Positions 52,159-60,966 of a DNA stretch of 64,000 nt are shown here, in pieces. The stretch is taken from the NCBI RefSeq assembly GCF_001466665.1, contig NZ_KQ758903.1, forward strand, positions 307,684 through 371,683, given 5' to 3'. A program made the position numbers and the translations under genes. Origin of the DNA: Dehalogenimonas alkenigignens. GTDB taxonomy: Bacteria > Chloroflexota > Dehalococcoidia > Dehalococcoidales > Dehalococcoidaceae. Under the pieces are notes generated by a model. It searched no databases. It was not told where the DNA came from and worked only from the letters and a program-made list of their open reading frames with translations. The stretch's first letter is position 1. Each line of letters starts with the position of its first letter.

Positions 52159-54579
52159 TTGGCTTACGCCGAGGTCAGCGTCAACTCTCCGGCCGCCGGC
52201 CGGAACGCTTTCAGCTACCAGCTACCGCCGGGGCTTGCCGTCCGGCCGGGACAGGCGGTGCTGGCGCCATTCGGCCCCAAAGTCCTCCAGGGCATTGTGA
52301 TCGAGGTGGCCGATAGGCCGCGTTTCGCCCAAACCCGCCTTTTATCAGGCATTATCGAGCCGCCCCTGTGCCTCACCCCGGCCCAATTAGCGGTCAGCCT
52401 CTGGATCTCCAGGCACTATCTGGCGCCGCTGTTCCCCTCTTTGGCGCTGTGGCTGCCCCCGGGGTTCGAGAGGCAAGCCGAACCAATCTTCACCCGCCGT
52501 CCAGCGGCGGCCGACCTCCCCCTCTCGGAGATCGAAGCGGCCGTTCTGTCCAGCCTCGATGACGAACAGCCCGAGGAGCAAAAAAGGCTGGAGAAGCTTT
52601 TCGGCAAGACGGAAGCGCGCAAGGCGCTGCGCCGCCTGCTGGAAGCCAACCTCATCGAACGGCGGTTCAGGCTGCAGCCGGTCAGGGTCAAACCCAGGCT
52701 TGAACGGGTAATCTTGTTAGCGGTGGAACCCGGGGCGGCCGAAACCGCCGCCGGGACTCTCCGGAAAAAAGCCCCGAAACAGGCCGCCGCTCTGAGAAGG
52801 CTCCTTGAAGCCGGGGGCCGGCTGGCGGCGGCCGAACTTGGAAAAGCCCTGGGCGGTAACTCCGCATCCGCCGTCGCCGCTCTGGCCGCCAGGGGGCTGG
52901 TCAGGGTTGCCGCCGAAGAAAGCCGGCGCGCTCCGAACTTGCCCGCGGCTGTCGAGCTGCCGATCGTACCCGAACTGACGTCCGGCCAGGCCGCGGCGGT
53001 GAACGCCGTCGCCGGAGCCATTGACAGGCGCGAAGGCCGGGCATTCCTGCTCCACGGCGTCACCGGCTCCGGCAAAACCGAGGTGTATCTCAAAGCCGCG
53101 GCTCACGCTCTCGGGGCGGGCAGACAGGTCATCGTGCTGGTGCCTGAAATATCGCTGACCCATCAGATCATCGAGCGTTTCACCGCCCGTTTCCCCGGCA
53201 GGGTGGCCGTGCTTCACAGCCGGCTGCCGCTGGGAGAACGCTACGATCAGTGGCGGGGCATGGACGAAGGTCACTATGATATCGTCATCGGGCCCAGAGG
53301 CGCCCTGTTCGCCCCGTTCGGCAGCCCCGGGCTGATCGTCATCGACGAAGAGCATGAGTGGGCTTACAAGCAACAGGAGACGCCCCCTTTGTACCACGCC
53401 CGCGCCGCCGCCCGACGATTAGCCCGGGAAACCGGCGCGGCGCTGCTGCTGGGTTCGGCGACACCCGATATCGAGACCCGCTTCCAGGCTGCCGCCGGCG
53501 AGTACACCCTGCTGGAACTGCCTCACCGGCTGACTCCCCGGCCGGCCGCCCCGCTGCCGCCGGTCTGGCTGGTAGACATGCGCAGCGAACTGAAACAGGG
53601 CAACCTGTCCATATTCAGCCGCAAGCTGGCGGCCGAGATGCGGGCGGCGCTGTCAAACGGCGAGCAGATCATCCTTTTCTACAACCGCCGCGGCGGGGCT
53701 ACCTTCATCCAGTGCCGCGACTGCGGCGAAGTCCTCCAGTGCCGGAACTGCCGCCTGCCGCTGGGCTTTCACCCGGTGGAAAACCGCCTGATCTGCCATC
53801 ACTGCAACACCGCCTACCGGGTGCCGGATACCTGTCCGGTCTGCGGCGGCAGGCGGATCAAATACCTGGGCCTGGGGACGCAGAAGCTGGAGGATGAGAC
53901 CAGGAAAGAATTCCCCGAAGCCAGAATCCTGCGCTGGGATTCCGACGCCGCCCGCGGCAAAGAAGCCGGATACGGCATCTTCGACGATTTCCGCTCCGGC
54001 AAGGCCGATATTCTGGTCGGCACCCAGGTGGTGGCCCGGGGGCTTGATCTTCCCAGAGTCGGCCTGGTCGGCGTAATAAACGCCGATACCGCTTTGAACC
54101 TGCCGGATTTCCGTGCCGGCGAGCGCACTTTTCAGCTGCTGCTTCAGGTAGCCGGCCGGGCCGGGCGGGGTGAATTTCCGGGCAGGGTCGTCGTTCAGAG
54201 CTACCAGCCGGGACACTACGCCGTGGCGGCCGCCGTCAACCACGACTATCCGGCATTTTACGAGAAAGAAATTGAATACCGCAGGATGCTGGGCTACCCG
54301 CCTTTCGGCGAACTGGCGGTAGCCACCGTCGGTCACACTGTCGAAGGGGAAGGCCTGAAACTGGCTCAAAACCTGAAAAAAAGGTTGGAACTGTCCCGCG
54401 ACGCCGCCGGCATTCCCGGCATTGAGTTTATCGGGCCGGCGCCCGCCTTCGTGCCCCGGCGGAGAGGTCTTTACCGGTGGCAGGTGACCGTCAAAGGCCG
54501 TCATATCGCCGAATTTCTGGAACAAGCCGATTTGCCGGCCGGGATACAGCTGAACGTCGATCCGGTTGGTCTCGACTGA
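52159..54579 (+). CDS. priA: Primosomal replication restart helicase PriA
   Basis: 806-residue superfamily 2 helicase that reloads the replisome at stalled forks. The N-terminal DNA-binding part begins AYAEVSVNSPAAGRNAFSY. Walker A is [12 protein letters not shown], the DEAH-type box is VIDEEHEW, and the zinc region has CRDCGEVLQCRNC, CHHCN and CPVCGG. Motifs V/VI appear as LVGTQVVARGLDLP and QVAGRAGRG. The start is a TTG with a GGAG site. Confidence 0.95.
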   Translation: MAYAEVSVNSPAAGRNAFSYQLPPGLAVRPGQAVLAPFGPKVLQGIVIEVADRPRFAQTRLLSGIIEPPLCLTPAQLAVSLWISRHYLAPLFPSLALWLPPGFERQAEPIFTRRPAAADLPLSEIEAAVLSSLDDEQPEEQKRLEKLFGKTEARKALRRLLEANLIERRFRLQPVRVKPRLERVILLAVEPGAAETAAGTLRKKAPKQAAALRRLLEAGGRLAAAELGKALGGNSASAVAALAARGLVRVAAEESRRAPNLPAAVELPIVPELTSGQAAAVNAVAGAIDRREGRAFLLHGVTGSGKTEVYLKAAAHALGAGRQVIVLVPEISLTHQIIERFTARFPGRVAVLHSRLPLGERYDQWRGMDEGHYDIVIGPRGALFAPFGSPGLIVIDEEHEWAYKQQETPPLYHARAAARRLARETGAALLLGSATPDIETRFQAAAGEYTLLELPHRLTPRPAAPLPPVWLVDMRSELKQGNLSIFSRKLAAEMRAALSNGEQIILFYNRRGGATFIQCRDCGEVLQCRNCRLPLGFHPVENRLICHHCNTAYRVPDTCPVCGGRRIKYLGLGTQKLEDETRKEFPEARILRWDSDAARGKEAGYGIFDDFRSGKADILVGTQVVARGLDLPRVGLVGVINADTALNLPDFRAGERTFQLLLQVAGRAGRGEFPGRVVVQSYQPGHYAVAAAVNHDYPAFYEKEIEYRRMLGYPPFGELAVATVGHTVEGEGLKLAQNLKKRLELSRDAAGIPGIEFIGPAPAFVPRRRGLYRWQVTVKGRHIAEFLEQADLPAGIQLNVDPVGLD

Positions 54580-54593
54580 TTCGCGCCCGGCAA

Positions 54594-54622
54594 TTGCCGG
54601 ATATCCCGGATGGCTGTATAGT
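54594..54622 (+). promoter_or_regulatory. Promoter of the tRNA nucleotidyltransferase-type gene
   Basis: TTGCCG (54594-54599), 17 bases, TATAGT (54617-54622); the predicted start is only about six bases before the ATG at 54635. Confidence 0.5.
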
Positions 54623-54634
54623 TAGAACCCGATT

Positions 54635-56167
54635 ATGACCCAACCGCGCAAGCCTTTCCTCCCCGTCAGCAACCCCGGCCGCCGGGGCATTATCGAAGCC
54701 GCCGCCGAAACGGCGTCGGCCCTGGACATGCCGGCGTATGTCGTCGGCGGATATCTCCGTGACACCCTCCTGGGCCGTCCGGCAAATGATCTGGACCTGG
54801 TCGTCGAAGGGGATGCCGGGAAAATGGCCGCCGCCCTGGCGGCAGCGCTGGGCACGGAGTTTTTCGCTCTCGATGCCGCCGCCGGAATGTACCGTATCCC
54901 GCTCAAGCAGGCGGTTTTCGAGGAGATTGACATCAGCTCCGCCGCCGGCGCCATCCGGGACGACCTCGCCCGGCGCGATTTCACCGTCGACGCGCTGGCA
55001 GCCGCTGTCCCGTACCCTTTACCGGAGCGACTGGTCATTACCGACGAGGCGGGCGGCCTGGCCGACCTTGAACGAAAAGTACTCAGGGCTGTCTCGCCGG
55101 GCGTGTTCAGAGACGACCCGGCCCGCCTGCTCCGGGGCGTGCGCCTGGCCGCCGAACTGGGCTTTGCCATCGAGCCGGGCACCGAAAGCCTGATAGCCGC
55201 CGCCGCCTCTCTGGCCGCCAGCGTGGCCGGCGAAAGGACCCGGGAAGACCTGGTCAAGATTCTTTCGCTGCCTTCGATCGGTCAGACCGTCGAGTATCTC
55301 GACCGGCTGGGCTTGCTGGCGGCATTGTTTCCGGAACTCGAAACCTGCCGCGGCGTCGAGCAGCCGCCTGAACACGCCTGGGACGTGCTCGGCCATCAAC
55401 TGAAGACGGTCGGTGCTTTGGACTGGGTGTTGCGACGGGGCATGTGGCCGCATGCCAGCGCCAAGGCACGTCAGCTCATCCCCTGGGACGGCGAATCAGA
55501 GGCTTATTTTCTGGGAAAGATCGGCGGCGGCGCCACGCGCCTGGCGCTGACCAGGCTGGCGGCTCTGATCCACGACGTGGCCAAGCCGGAAACCAGGACT
55601 CTGGCCGCCAACGGCCGCCTGCGGTTCTACGGCCACGCCCGCAAGGGCGCCGAGAAAGCTGACGCGATTATGAAGCGGCTGCGTTTTTCCCAGCGGGAAG
55701 CAGGGTTCGTCACCGCCATCGTTGAAGCCCACCTGAGGCCGACCCAACTCGGTCCGGAAGCCATCCCTCCTACGCCGAGAGCCGTTTACCGCTTCCTGCG
55801 GGACACCGGCGACGCCGCCGTCGCCACGCTGTACCTGAGCCTGGCCGACCACCTGGCGGCCCGCGGCCCGGACCTCGACCTTGATAACTTCCGCCAACAT
55901 GTTACAATAGTGGGCTATGTTTTGGCCGAACGCGGCCGGCAGCTGGCCAAGCCGTCCGGGCGGCTGGTTGACGGCAACGAGCTTCAGGCGCGCTTCGGGA
56001 TGAAACCGGGTCCGGCGATGGGCCGGGTTCTGGAGGCAGTCGCCGAGGCGCGGGCCACCGGAGAAATCGCTTCTAAAGAAGAGGCTTTGACACTGGCCGA
56101 GCGGCTGATCCGGGAGCCTCCGGCTGACGAAACAAAGAACCGGCGGCGGGGCTGCCGGGGAGAATAG
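54635..56167 (+). CDS. CCA-adding/poly(A) polymerase-family nucleotidyltransferase with HD domain
   Basis: 510 residues. The nucleotidyltransferase head has VVGGYLRDTLLGRPANDLDL (GG and DxD). RRDFTVDALA and DDPARLLRGVRLAAELGF follow in the neck. The C-terminal half carries an HD phosphohydrolase signature (LIHDVAKPET and FYGHARKGAEKAD). It probably adds CCA to tRNA 3' ends; the HD part could give phosphatase activity. A substrate restricted to A-adding cannot be excluded. Confidence 0.88.
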   Translation: MTQPRKPFLPVSNPGRRGIIEAAAETASALDMPAYVVGGYLRDTLLGRPANDLDLVVEGDAGKMAAALAAALGTEFFALDAAAGMYRIPLKQAVFEEIDISSAAGAIRDDLARRDFTVDALAAAVPYPLPERLVITDEAGGLADLERKVLRAVSPGVFRDDPARLLRGVRLAAELGFAIEPGTESLIAAAASLAASVAGERTREDLVKILSLPSIGQTVEYLDRLGLLAALFPELETCRGVEQPPEHAWDVLGHQLKTVGALDWVLRRGMWPHASAKARQLIPWDGESEAYFLGKIGGGATRLALTRLAALIHDVAKPETRTLAANGRLRFYGHARKGAEKADAIMKRLRFSQREAGFVTAIVEAHLRPTQLGPEAIPPTPRAVYRFLRDTGDAAVATLYLSLADHLAARGPDLDLDNFRQHVTIVGYVLAERGRQLAKPSGRLVDGNELQARFGMKPGPAMGRVLEAVAEARATGEIASKEEALTLAERLIREPPADETKNRRRGCRGE

Positions 56168-56212
56168 GCGCAGCGGCGCGGCATGGCAGGAATTACTGAT
56201 GCGGACTGAAGA

Positions 56213-57562
56213 ATGAAAAAATACCGATTCGGGTTGATAACCATCCTGGTCTTGTTCATCCTTTCGGCGCTGGTGGTGCTGCCGGTGGGCAAAGGCGTCA
56301 TCGGCGGCCGGGCTATCGAACTCGGTTTAGACCTTCAAGGCGGCCTGCACCTGGTATATGAAGCCGACCTGTCCGGAGTAGCCGAGGCCGATCGGGACAG
56401 CATCCTGAACGGCGTTGTTGACGTCATCAGTAACCGGGTCAACCCGCTGGGCGTCAGCGAACCCAATATCGAGAAACAGGGCGATAACCGCGTTGTGGTG
56501 CAGCTGCCGGGAACGGCGCTGACCGACGCCCAGAAGCAGCGCATCGGCTCCACGGCGCTTCTGGTCTTCGCCGAACTGGCCGCCGAAGGCGAGGAAGCCC
56601 GGTGGGAGAATGAACTGGGGCGCTGGAAGCCGGCTACCGCCGAAATCGACGGCGCGGTCAAGGAGCTTGATTCCAGCTATTTTAAAGACAACACCTTTTT
56701 AACCAGCGACCAGACCACCGGCCGAATCGAGCTTCGGTTCGAATGGAACGAAGAGGGCGCCAAGATCAGCGAGGCGGTCACTACCCGCATCCTCGGTAAA
56801 AGGATGGGTATCTTTGAGGGCGACACCGCCCTCCTCGGCGATAACGGCCAGCCGATCGCCCCGGTCGTCGAAGGCATCATCTCCACCAGCGGCGTCATTA
56901 CCGGCCTGTCGTTCAACGAAGCCGAAATCCTGTCCCGCCAGCTCAATGCCGGCCGCCTGCCGGTACCGCTGGAGATTATCTATGAAAATACCGTGTCGCC
57001 GGTGCTGGGCGCCGATTTCGTCGACCGGTCGGTACTGGCCGGCGCCGTCGGCGTCATCCTGGTTATGATTTTCATGACCGCCTTCTACCGCCTGCCGGGC
57101 TTTCTGTCCAGCCTGGCGTTAATGGTATACATTGCCATTGTCCTGGCGATATACAAGCTGGTGCCGGTCACCCTGACACTGGCCGGCATCGGCGGCTTCA
57201 TCCTGTCCATCGGCATGGCGGTGGACGCCAACGTGCTCATCTTCGAGCGGATGAAAGAGGAGCTCCGGGCCAGGCGCACCGTCGGCGCCGCCATTGAAGC
57301 CGGTTTCTCCCGGGCCTGGACCGCCATCTGGGATTCCAACGTCACCACCCTCATCGTCTGCGCCATCCTGGTCTGGGTCGGCGGCAGCGTCGCCGCCGGG
57401 GCGCCGGTGCAGGGCTTCGCCCTGACCCTTGGCGTGGGCGTACTCTCCAGCATGTTCACTGCCATGTTCGTTACCCGGACATTCCTGCGGATGCTCATCG
57501 GCAGCCAAACCGCGCGGAAGTTATCTCTATTCACTACCGAAGCAGGTGACCAGAATGCCTAA
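56213..57562 (+). CDS. secD: Protein translocase subunit SecD
   Basis: 449 residues. The N-terminal membrane segment is followed by GLDLQGGLHLVYEAD and a large extracytoplasmic P1 domain. Five C-terminal membrane segments form the RND-type half, with AVDANVLIFERMKEELR as the functional motif. It uses the proton gradient to assist Sec-dependent export. The secF start overlaps its stop by eight bases. Confidence 0.94.
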   Translation: MKKYRFGLITILVLFILSALVVLPVGKGVIGGRAIELGLDLQGGLHLVYEADLSGVAEADRDSILNGVVDVISNRVNPLGVSEPNIEKQGDNRVVVQLPGTALTDAQKQRIGSTALLVFAELAAEGEEARWENELGRWKPATAEIDGAVKELDSSYFKDNTFLTSDQTTGRIELRFEWNEEGAKISEAVTTRILGKRMGIFEGDTALLGDNGQPIAPVVEGIISTSGVITGLSFNEAEILSRQLNAGRLPVPLEIIYENTVSPVLGADFVDRSVLAGAVGVILVMIFMTAFYRLPGFLSSLALMVYIAIVLAIYKLVPVTLTLAGIGGFILSIGMAVDANVLIFERMKEELRARRTVGAAIEAGFSRAWTAIWDSNVTTLIVCAILVWVGGSVAAGAPVQGFALTLGVGVLSSMFTAMFVTRTFLRMLIGSQTARKLSLFTTEAGDQNA

Positions 57563-58463
57563 CATCATCGGCAAGCGCAAGCTGTTTTTAAGCATCTCCG
57601 GGGCGCTCATCGCCTTATCGCTTTTGTCTCTGGCGGTTTTCGGCCTCAAGTCCGGCATCGATTTCTCCGCCGGGTCGCTCCTGACCGTCGCCTTCGACAC
57701 CACGCCCTCCCTGGCCGACCTGAAGAGCGAACTGGGGGCGCTGGGTCACGGCAACGCCATCGTCCAGGAGACCGGCAGCGAGGATTTCATCATCCGGCTG
57801 GGCGTCCTCTCCGACGCCGAGAAGAATAGCCTTGAAGACGGCCTGGAAGCGGCGTTCGGGCCGCTGACCGAGCGCGGCTTCGAGATGGTTGACCCGATTA
57901 TCGCCAGCCAGACCTCCAGAACGGCCATGATCGCCGTCGGCCTGGCTTCGATCGGCATCCTGGCTTACCTGACCTACGCCTTCCGCCGCATGCCCAAGCC
58001 GCTGCATTACGGCGTCGGCGCCGTCGCCGCGGTGCTCCATGACGTCCTGGCGGTGCTGGGCATCTTCGCCGCGCTGGCGGCGTTATTAGGCCTGGAGATC
58101 AACCTGGTGTTCATCATCGGCATCCTGGCGGTCATCGGCTACAGCGTCAACAACACCGTGGTCGTCTACGACCGCATCCGCGAGAATACCCTGCGCGGCG
58201 GCGGCAGCTTTGAAAGCATCGTCAACCGAAGCGTCGTCGAGACTTTCATCCGCTCCCTGAACACTTCGTTCACCACCATCATCGTGGTGCTGGCTCTGAT
58301 GCTGTTCGTCGGCGCCACCATCCAGAACCTGGCGCTGGTGATGTTCATCGGCATCGTCGTCGGCACCTATGATTCGCTGTTCGTCGCCCCGGCCATCCTG
58401 GTCATCTGGGACAACTACGACAAGAGCCGCCTGGCGCCCAGGGCTTCCCGGGCCGGAGCCTAG
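57555..58463 (+). CDS. secF: Protein translocase subunit SecF
   Basis: 302 residues from the ATG at 57555, inside the secD end; the frame is open farther upstream but that part is only the secD shadow. FGLKSGIDFSAGSLLTV starts the extracytoplasmic part. GYSVNNTVVVYDRIREN is the SecF motif, with SLNTSFTTIIVVLAL in a later membrane segment. It forms the SecDF pair. Confidence 0.94.
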   Translation: MPNIIGKRKLFLSISGALIALSLLSLAVFGLKSGIDFSAGSLLTVAFDTTPSLADLKSELGALGHGNAIVQETGSEDFIIRLGVLSDAEKNSLEDGLEAAFGPLTERGFEMVDPIIASQTSRTAMIAVGLASIGILAYLTYAFRRMPKPLHYGVGAVAAVLHDVLAVLGIFAALAALLGLEINLVFIIGILAVIGYSVNNTVVVYDRIRENTLRGGGSFESIVNRSVVETFIRSLNTSFTTIIVVLALMLFVGATIQNLALVMFIGIVVGTYDSLFVAPAILVIWDNYDKSRLAPRASRAGA

Positions 58464-58467
58464 AACC

Positions 58468-59376
58468 GTGGGCGGCCCCAGCCGCGCCGCCGCCGTTTCG
58501 GTGGCTTCCAATTCACTGCTCATCTTCCTCAAGGTGACGGTGGGCTTGCTCACCGGCGCCGTCAGCATCCTGGCCGAGGCCATCCATTCCGCCCTCGACC
58601 TGCTGGCGGCGGTCATCGCTTTCTTCGGTCTCAGGGCGGCCGGCAAACCGGCCGACCGGGAACACCCCTTCGGCCACGGCAAGTGGGAAAACGTTTCCGG
58701 CAGCATCGAGGCGGTACTGATTTTCATCGCCGCGGTGTGGATCATCTACGAGGCGGTCAAGAGGATCATCGGCGGCGCCGAGGTTGAAATGCTCGGCTGG
58801 GGCATCGCCGTCATGGCCGTCTCCGCCGCCGCCAACACCCTGGTCAGCCGCTACCTTTTCAAATCAGCCAGGGAGCATGACTCGTTGGCCCTGGAAGCCG
58901 ACGCCCAGCACCTGCGCACCGATGTCATCACTTCCCTGGGCGTGCTCCTGGGCCTTCTGGCGGTGCAGTTGACCGGCCTGACCATTCTCGATCCCATTAT
59001 CGCTATCGCCGTAGCCCTGATCATCGTCAGGGCGGCCTGGGACATCCTGCATAAATCCTTCGGCGGCATCATCGACGCCGGCCTGCCGCCCGCCGAGCAG
59101 CGGCTCATCGCCGACATCCTGAACGAGCACCGCGGCGCCCTGGCGGGCTTTCATGAAATCCGGACGCGCAAAGCCGGCGCCCAGCGCTTCCTGGAACTGC
59201 ATCTGGTGATGCCCCGCGGCATCACCGTCGAGGAGTCCCACCGCATGTGCGACCACCTCGAAGCCGACCTGCGGGCGCGCCTGCCGCGGCTTGAGGTGGC
59301 GCTTCACGTGGAGCCGTGCGATGAAGACTGCCCGAACTGCCCCGCCGCCGCCTGCCCGGAGCGCCGGGAATCTTAG
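58468..59376 (+). CDS. Cation diffusion facilitator transporter
   Basis: 302 residues from a GTG at 58468, four bases after the secF stop. Six membrane segments. The transport-site aspartates are in AEAIHSALDLLAA and ADAQHLRTDVITSLG (HxxxD pairs). The intracellular C-terminal domain keeps LELHLVMPRGITVEESH. A Cys-rich tail (DEDCPNCPAAACPE) probably binds metal. It likely exports zinc, iron or manganese. Confidence 0.9.
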   Translation: MGGPSRAAAVSVASNSLLIFLKVTVGLLTGAVSILAEAIHSALDLLAAVIAFFGLRAAGKPADREHPFGHGKWENVSGSIEAVLIFIAAVWIIYEAVKRIIGGAEVEMLGWGIAVMAVSAAANTLVSRYLFKSAREHDSLALEADAQHLRTDVITSLGVLLGLLAVQLTGLTILDPIIAIAVALIIVRAAWDILHKSFGGIIDAGLPPAEQRLIADILNEHRGALAGFHEIRTRKAGAQRFLELHLVMPRGITVEESHRMCDHLEADLRARLPRLEVALHVEPCDEDCPNCPAAACPERRES

Positions 59377-60386
59377 TCCAGGCGGTTCCGCTGTTTCAAT
59401 GCGGCGGCCAGGCCGGCGACGCGCCGCGGCACCGGGCGCGGCGACAGATCCGGGGCGCCTCCGAGGAGCGCTCTGAAAGTGGCCGCCACGGAAGCCGCCA
59501 GCGCCTCCAGGTTGTAGCCGCCTTCCAGGCATAAGACCAGCCGCCCGCCGCAGATTTCCTCAGCCAGCCGCTTGATCCTGCCGGCGATGCCGGAGTAGCC
59601 TTCGGTCGAGACCTTCATCTCCGCCAGCGGGTCGTCCCGGTGGGCATCAAAGCCGGCTGAAACCAGCAGCAGTTCCGGCCTGAAACGCCTGACCGCCGGG
59701 AGGATTATGTCGTCAAAGATGGACAAATATTCATCGTCGCCGCAGCCCTCGGGCAGCGGTATGCTGATCCGGCTGCCGCTGCCGGTGTCGTCAACATCGC
59801 CGCCGCCGGGGTAGTGCGGAAACTGGTGCGTTGAGATGAACAGCACGCCAGGGTCGCCTTCAAAGACAGCGGCGGTGCCGTTGCCGAAGTGGACATCGAA
59901 GTCGATGATGGCCAGCCGCCTCAAACCGTAACGGGACTGGGCGTACCGCGCGGCTATGGCGATGTTGTTATAAAGACAGAAGCCGCCGCCCGCCCCGGCG
60001 AAGGCGTGGTGCCCCGGCGGCCTGACCAGGGCGAAGCACGAGGAAATCCTCTCACCGCCGCCCATGACCGCCTCTACGGCCGCCACAGCGCCTCCGGCGG
60101 CATATTCCGCGGCCTCGCAGGACTTTTTTGAGACCGGCGTGTCGGCGTCCAGCCAGCCGCCGCCCGCGGCGCAAATTTCCCTGACTCTGGAGATATAGCC
60201 GCGGCTGTGGACAGCGGCAAGTTCCGCCTCCGCCGCCCGCCGCGCCTCGACGGGGACCAGCCGCTCAAGCAGGCCATCGGATTTCAGGCGGGACATAACG
60301 GCTTCCAGCCGGGCGGCGGTCTCCGGGTGGCCGGCGCCGGTGTCATGGTCCAGGTATGAGGGATGGAAAACGTAGCCGGTGTTCAT
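59373..60386 (-). CDS. Histone deacetylase / acetoin utilisation (AcuC)-family deacetylase
   Basis: 337 residues. It starts with YVFHPSYLDHDTGAGHPE. VRPPGHHAFAG is the catalytic His-His, GGFCLYNNIAIAA and IIDFDVHFGNGTAAVF carry metal ligands, and LVSAGFDAHRDDPLA the last Asp. The zinc-dependent enzyme removes acetyl groups from lysines, polyamines or related substrates. It is convergent with the cation carrier, overlapping by four bases, and its start overlaps the stop of the DUF559 gene. Confidence 0.92.
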   Translation of the reverse strand: MNTGYVFHPSYLDHDTGAGHPETAARLEAVMSRLKSDGLLERLVPVEARRAAEAELAAVHSRGYISRVREICAAGGGWLDADTPVSKKSCEAAEYAAGGAVAAVEAVMGGGERISSCFALVRPPGHHAFAGAGGGFCLYNNIAIAARYAQSRYGLRRLAIIDFDVHFGNGTAAVFEGDPGVLFISTHQFPHYPGGGDVDDTGSGSRISIPLPEGCGDDEYLSIFDDIILPAVRRFRPELLLVSAGFDAHRDDPLAEMKVSTEGYSGIAGRIKRLAEEICGGRLVLCLEGGYNLEALAASVAATFRALLGGAPDLSPRPVPRRVAGLAAALKQRNRLD

Positions 60387-60826
60387 ATGCTCTCTGGCAA
60401 AGCGGGCAAGGAATCCCCTCTCCCGTCGCCTGACGGGAGAGGGCAGGGTGAGGGTGTAATCTTGACATCTTCAGAATGAGTGATACGGGAAAGCTCGTCT
60501 TGAATCACATGGACGACGCCGTCGCAGTTCTTTAACACATCGTTATTCCAGAACCGGATTACGCTGTATCCCATTCTCTGGAGCTGCTCTGTCCGCCGGT
60601 TGTCGCTGTCAATATCCGCGAGGGCATTATGATGCTCGCCGTCAAGTTCGATGATAAGCCGATGCGTAAGCGAGACGAAATCAACGATGTAATCTCCGAT
60701 CAAACGCTGGTGCCGGAATTTAATGCCATCTAATTGCCGGCTGTTGATTTTTGACCACAGCAGCTTTTCGGCTTCTGTCTGGCTCTTTCTGAGATCCCGG
60801 GCAAGTTTTTTATTCAGGTATGGCAT
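60383..60826 (-). CDS. DUF559-family restriction endonuclease-like protein
   Basis: 147 residues. The PD-(D/E)xK-like core has IGDYIVDFVSLTHRLIIELD (catalytic D, E) and GYSVIRFWNNDVL. About 20 C-terminal residues (SPCPLPSGDGRGDSLP) are translated from an inverted-repeat hairpin at 60412-60456, so the gene end was created by the repeat. A second copy of the hairpin lies upstream of its start. Proteins of this group resemble Vsr/very-short-patch or endonuclease folds, and their role is unknown. Confidence 0.85.
   Translation of the reverse strand: MPYLNKKLARDLRKSQTEAEKLLWSKINSRQLDGIKFRHQRLIGDYIVDFVSLTHRLIIELDGEHHNALADIDSDNRRTEQLQRMGYSVIRFWNNDVLKNCDGVVHVIQDELSRITHSEDVKITPSPCPLPSGDGRGDSLPALPESI
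60412..60456. repeat. Inverted hairpin repeat, copy 1
   Basis: A 45-base unit containing CCCTCTCCCGTC-gcct-GACGGGAGAGGG followed by CAGGGTGAGGGTG. It is the reverse complement of the copy at 60859-60902 with two compensated stem changes, and forms the end of the DUF559 gene. Confidence 0.75.
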
Positions 60827-60858
60827 AGCTTGAGCGTCATTTTACACCACGCCGGTGT

Positions 60859-60902
60859 CGCCCTCACCCTACCCTCTCCCGCGAGGCCGCGGGAGAGGGA
60901 TT
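60859..60902. repeat. Inverted hairpin repeat, copy 2
   Basis: CGCCCTCACCCTA, then CCCTCTCCCGCG-aggc-CGCGGGAGAGGG and ATT. Relative to copy 1 the inner stem pairs differ in a base-pair-preserving way. Confidence 0.75.
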
Positions 60903-60940
60903 ATAAAAGGGAGCCCCCGTTGCCGGGGGCTCCCTTTTAT
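60903..60940. terminator. Bidirectional intrinsic terminator
   Basis: A perfect 17-base-pair stem (ATAAAAGGGAGCCCCCG with its complement) around a TTGC loop; both strands end in a T-run. It separates the surface protein gene from the DUF559 unit. Confidence 0.9.
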
Positions 60941-60966
60941 CCAACCGATTTGTCTAAGTGTTCAGT

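Noticed and set aside
57429..57554. Upstream extension of secF
   Set aside because: It is the secD coding region read in another frame; the ATG at 57555 matches the family start.
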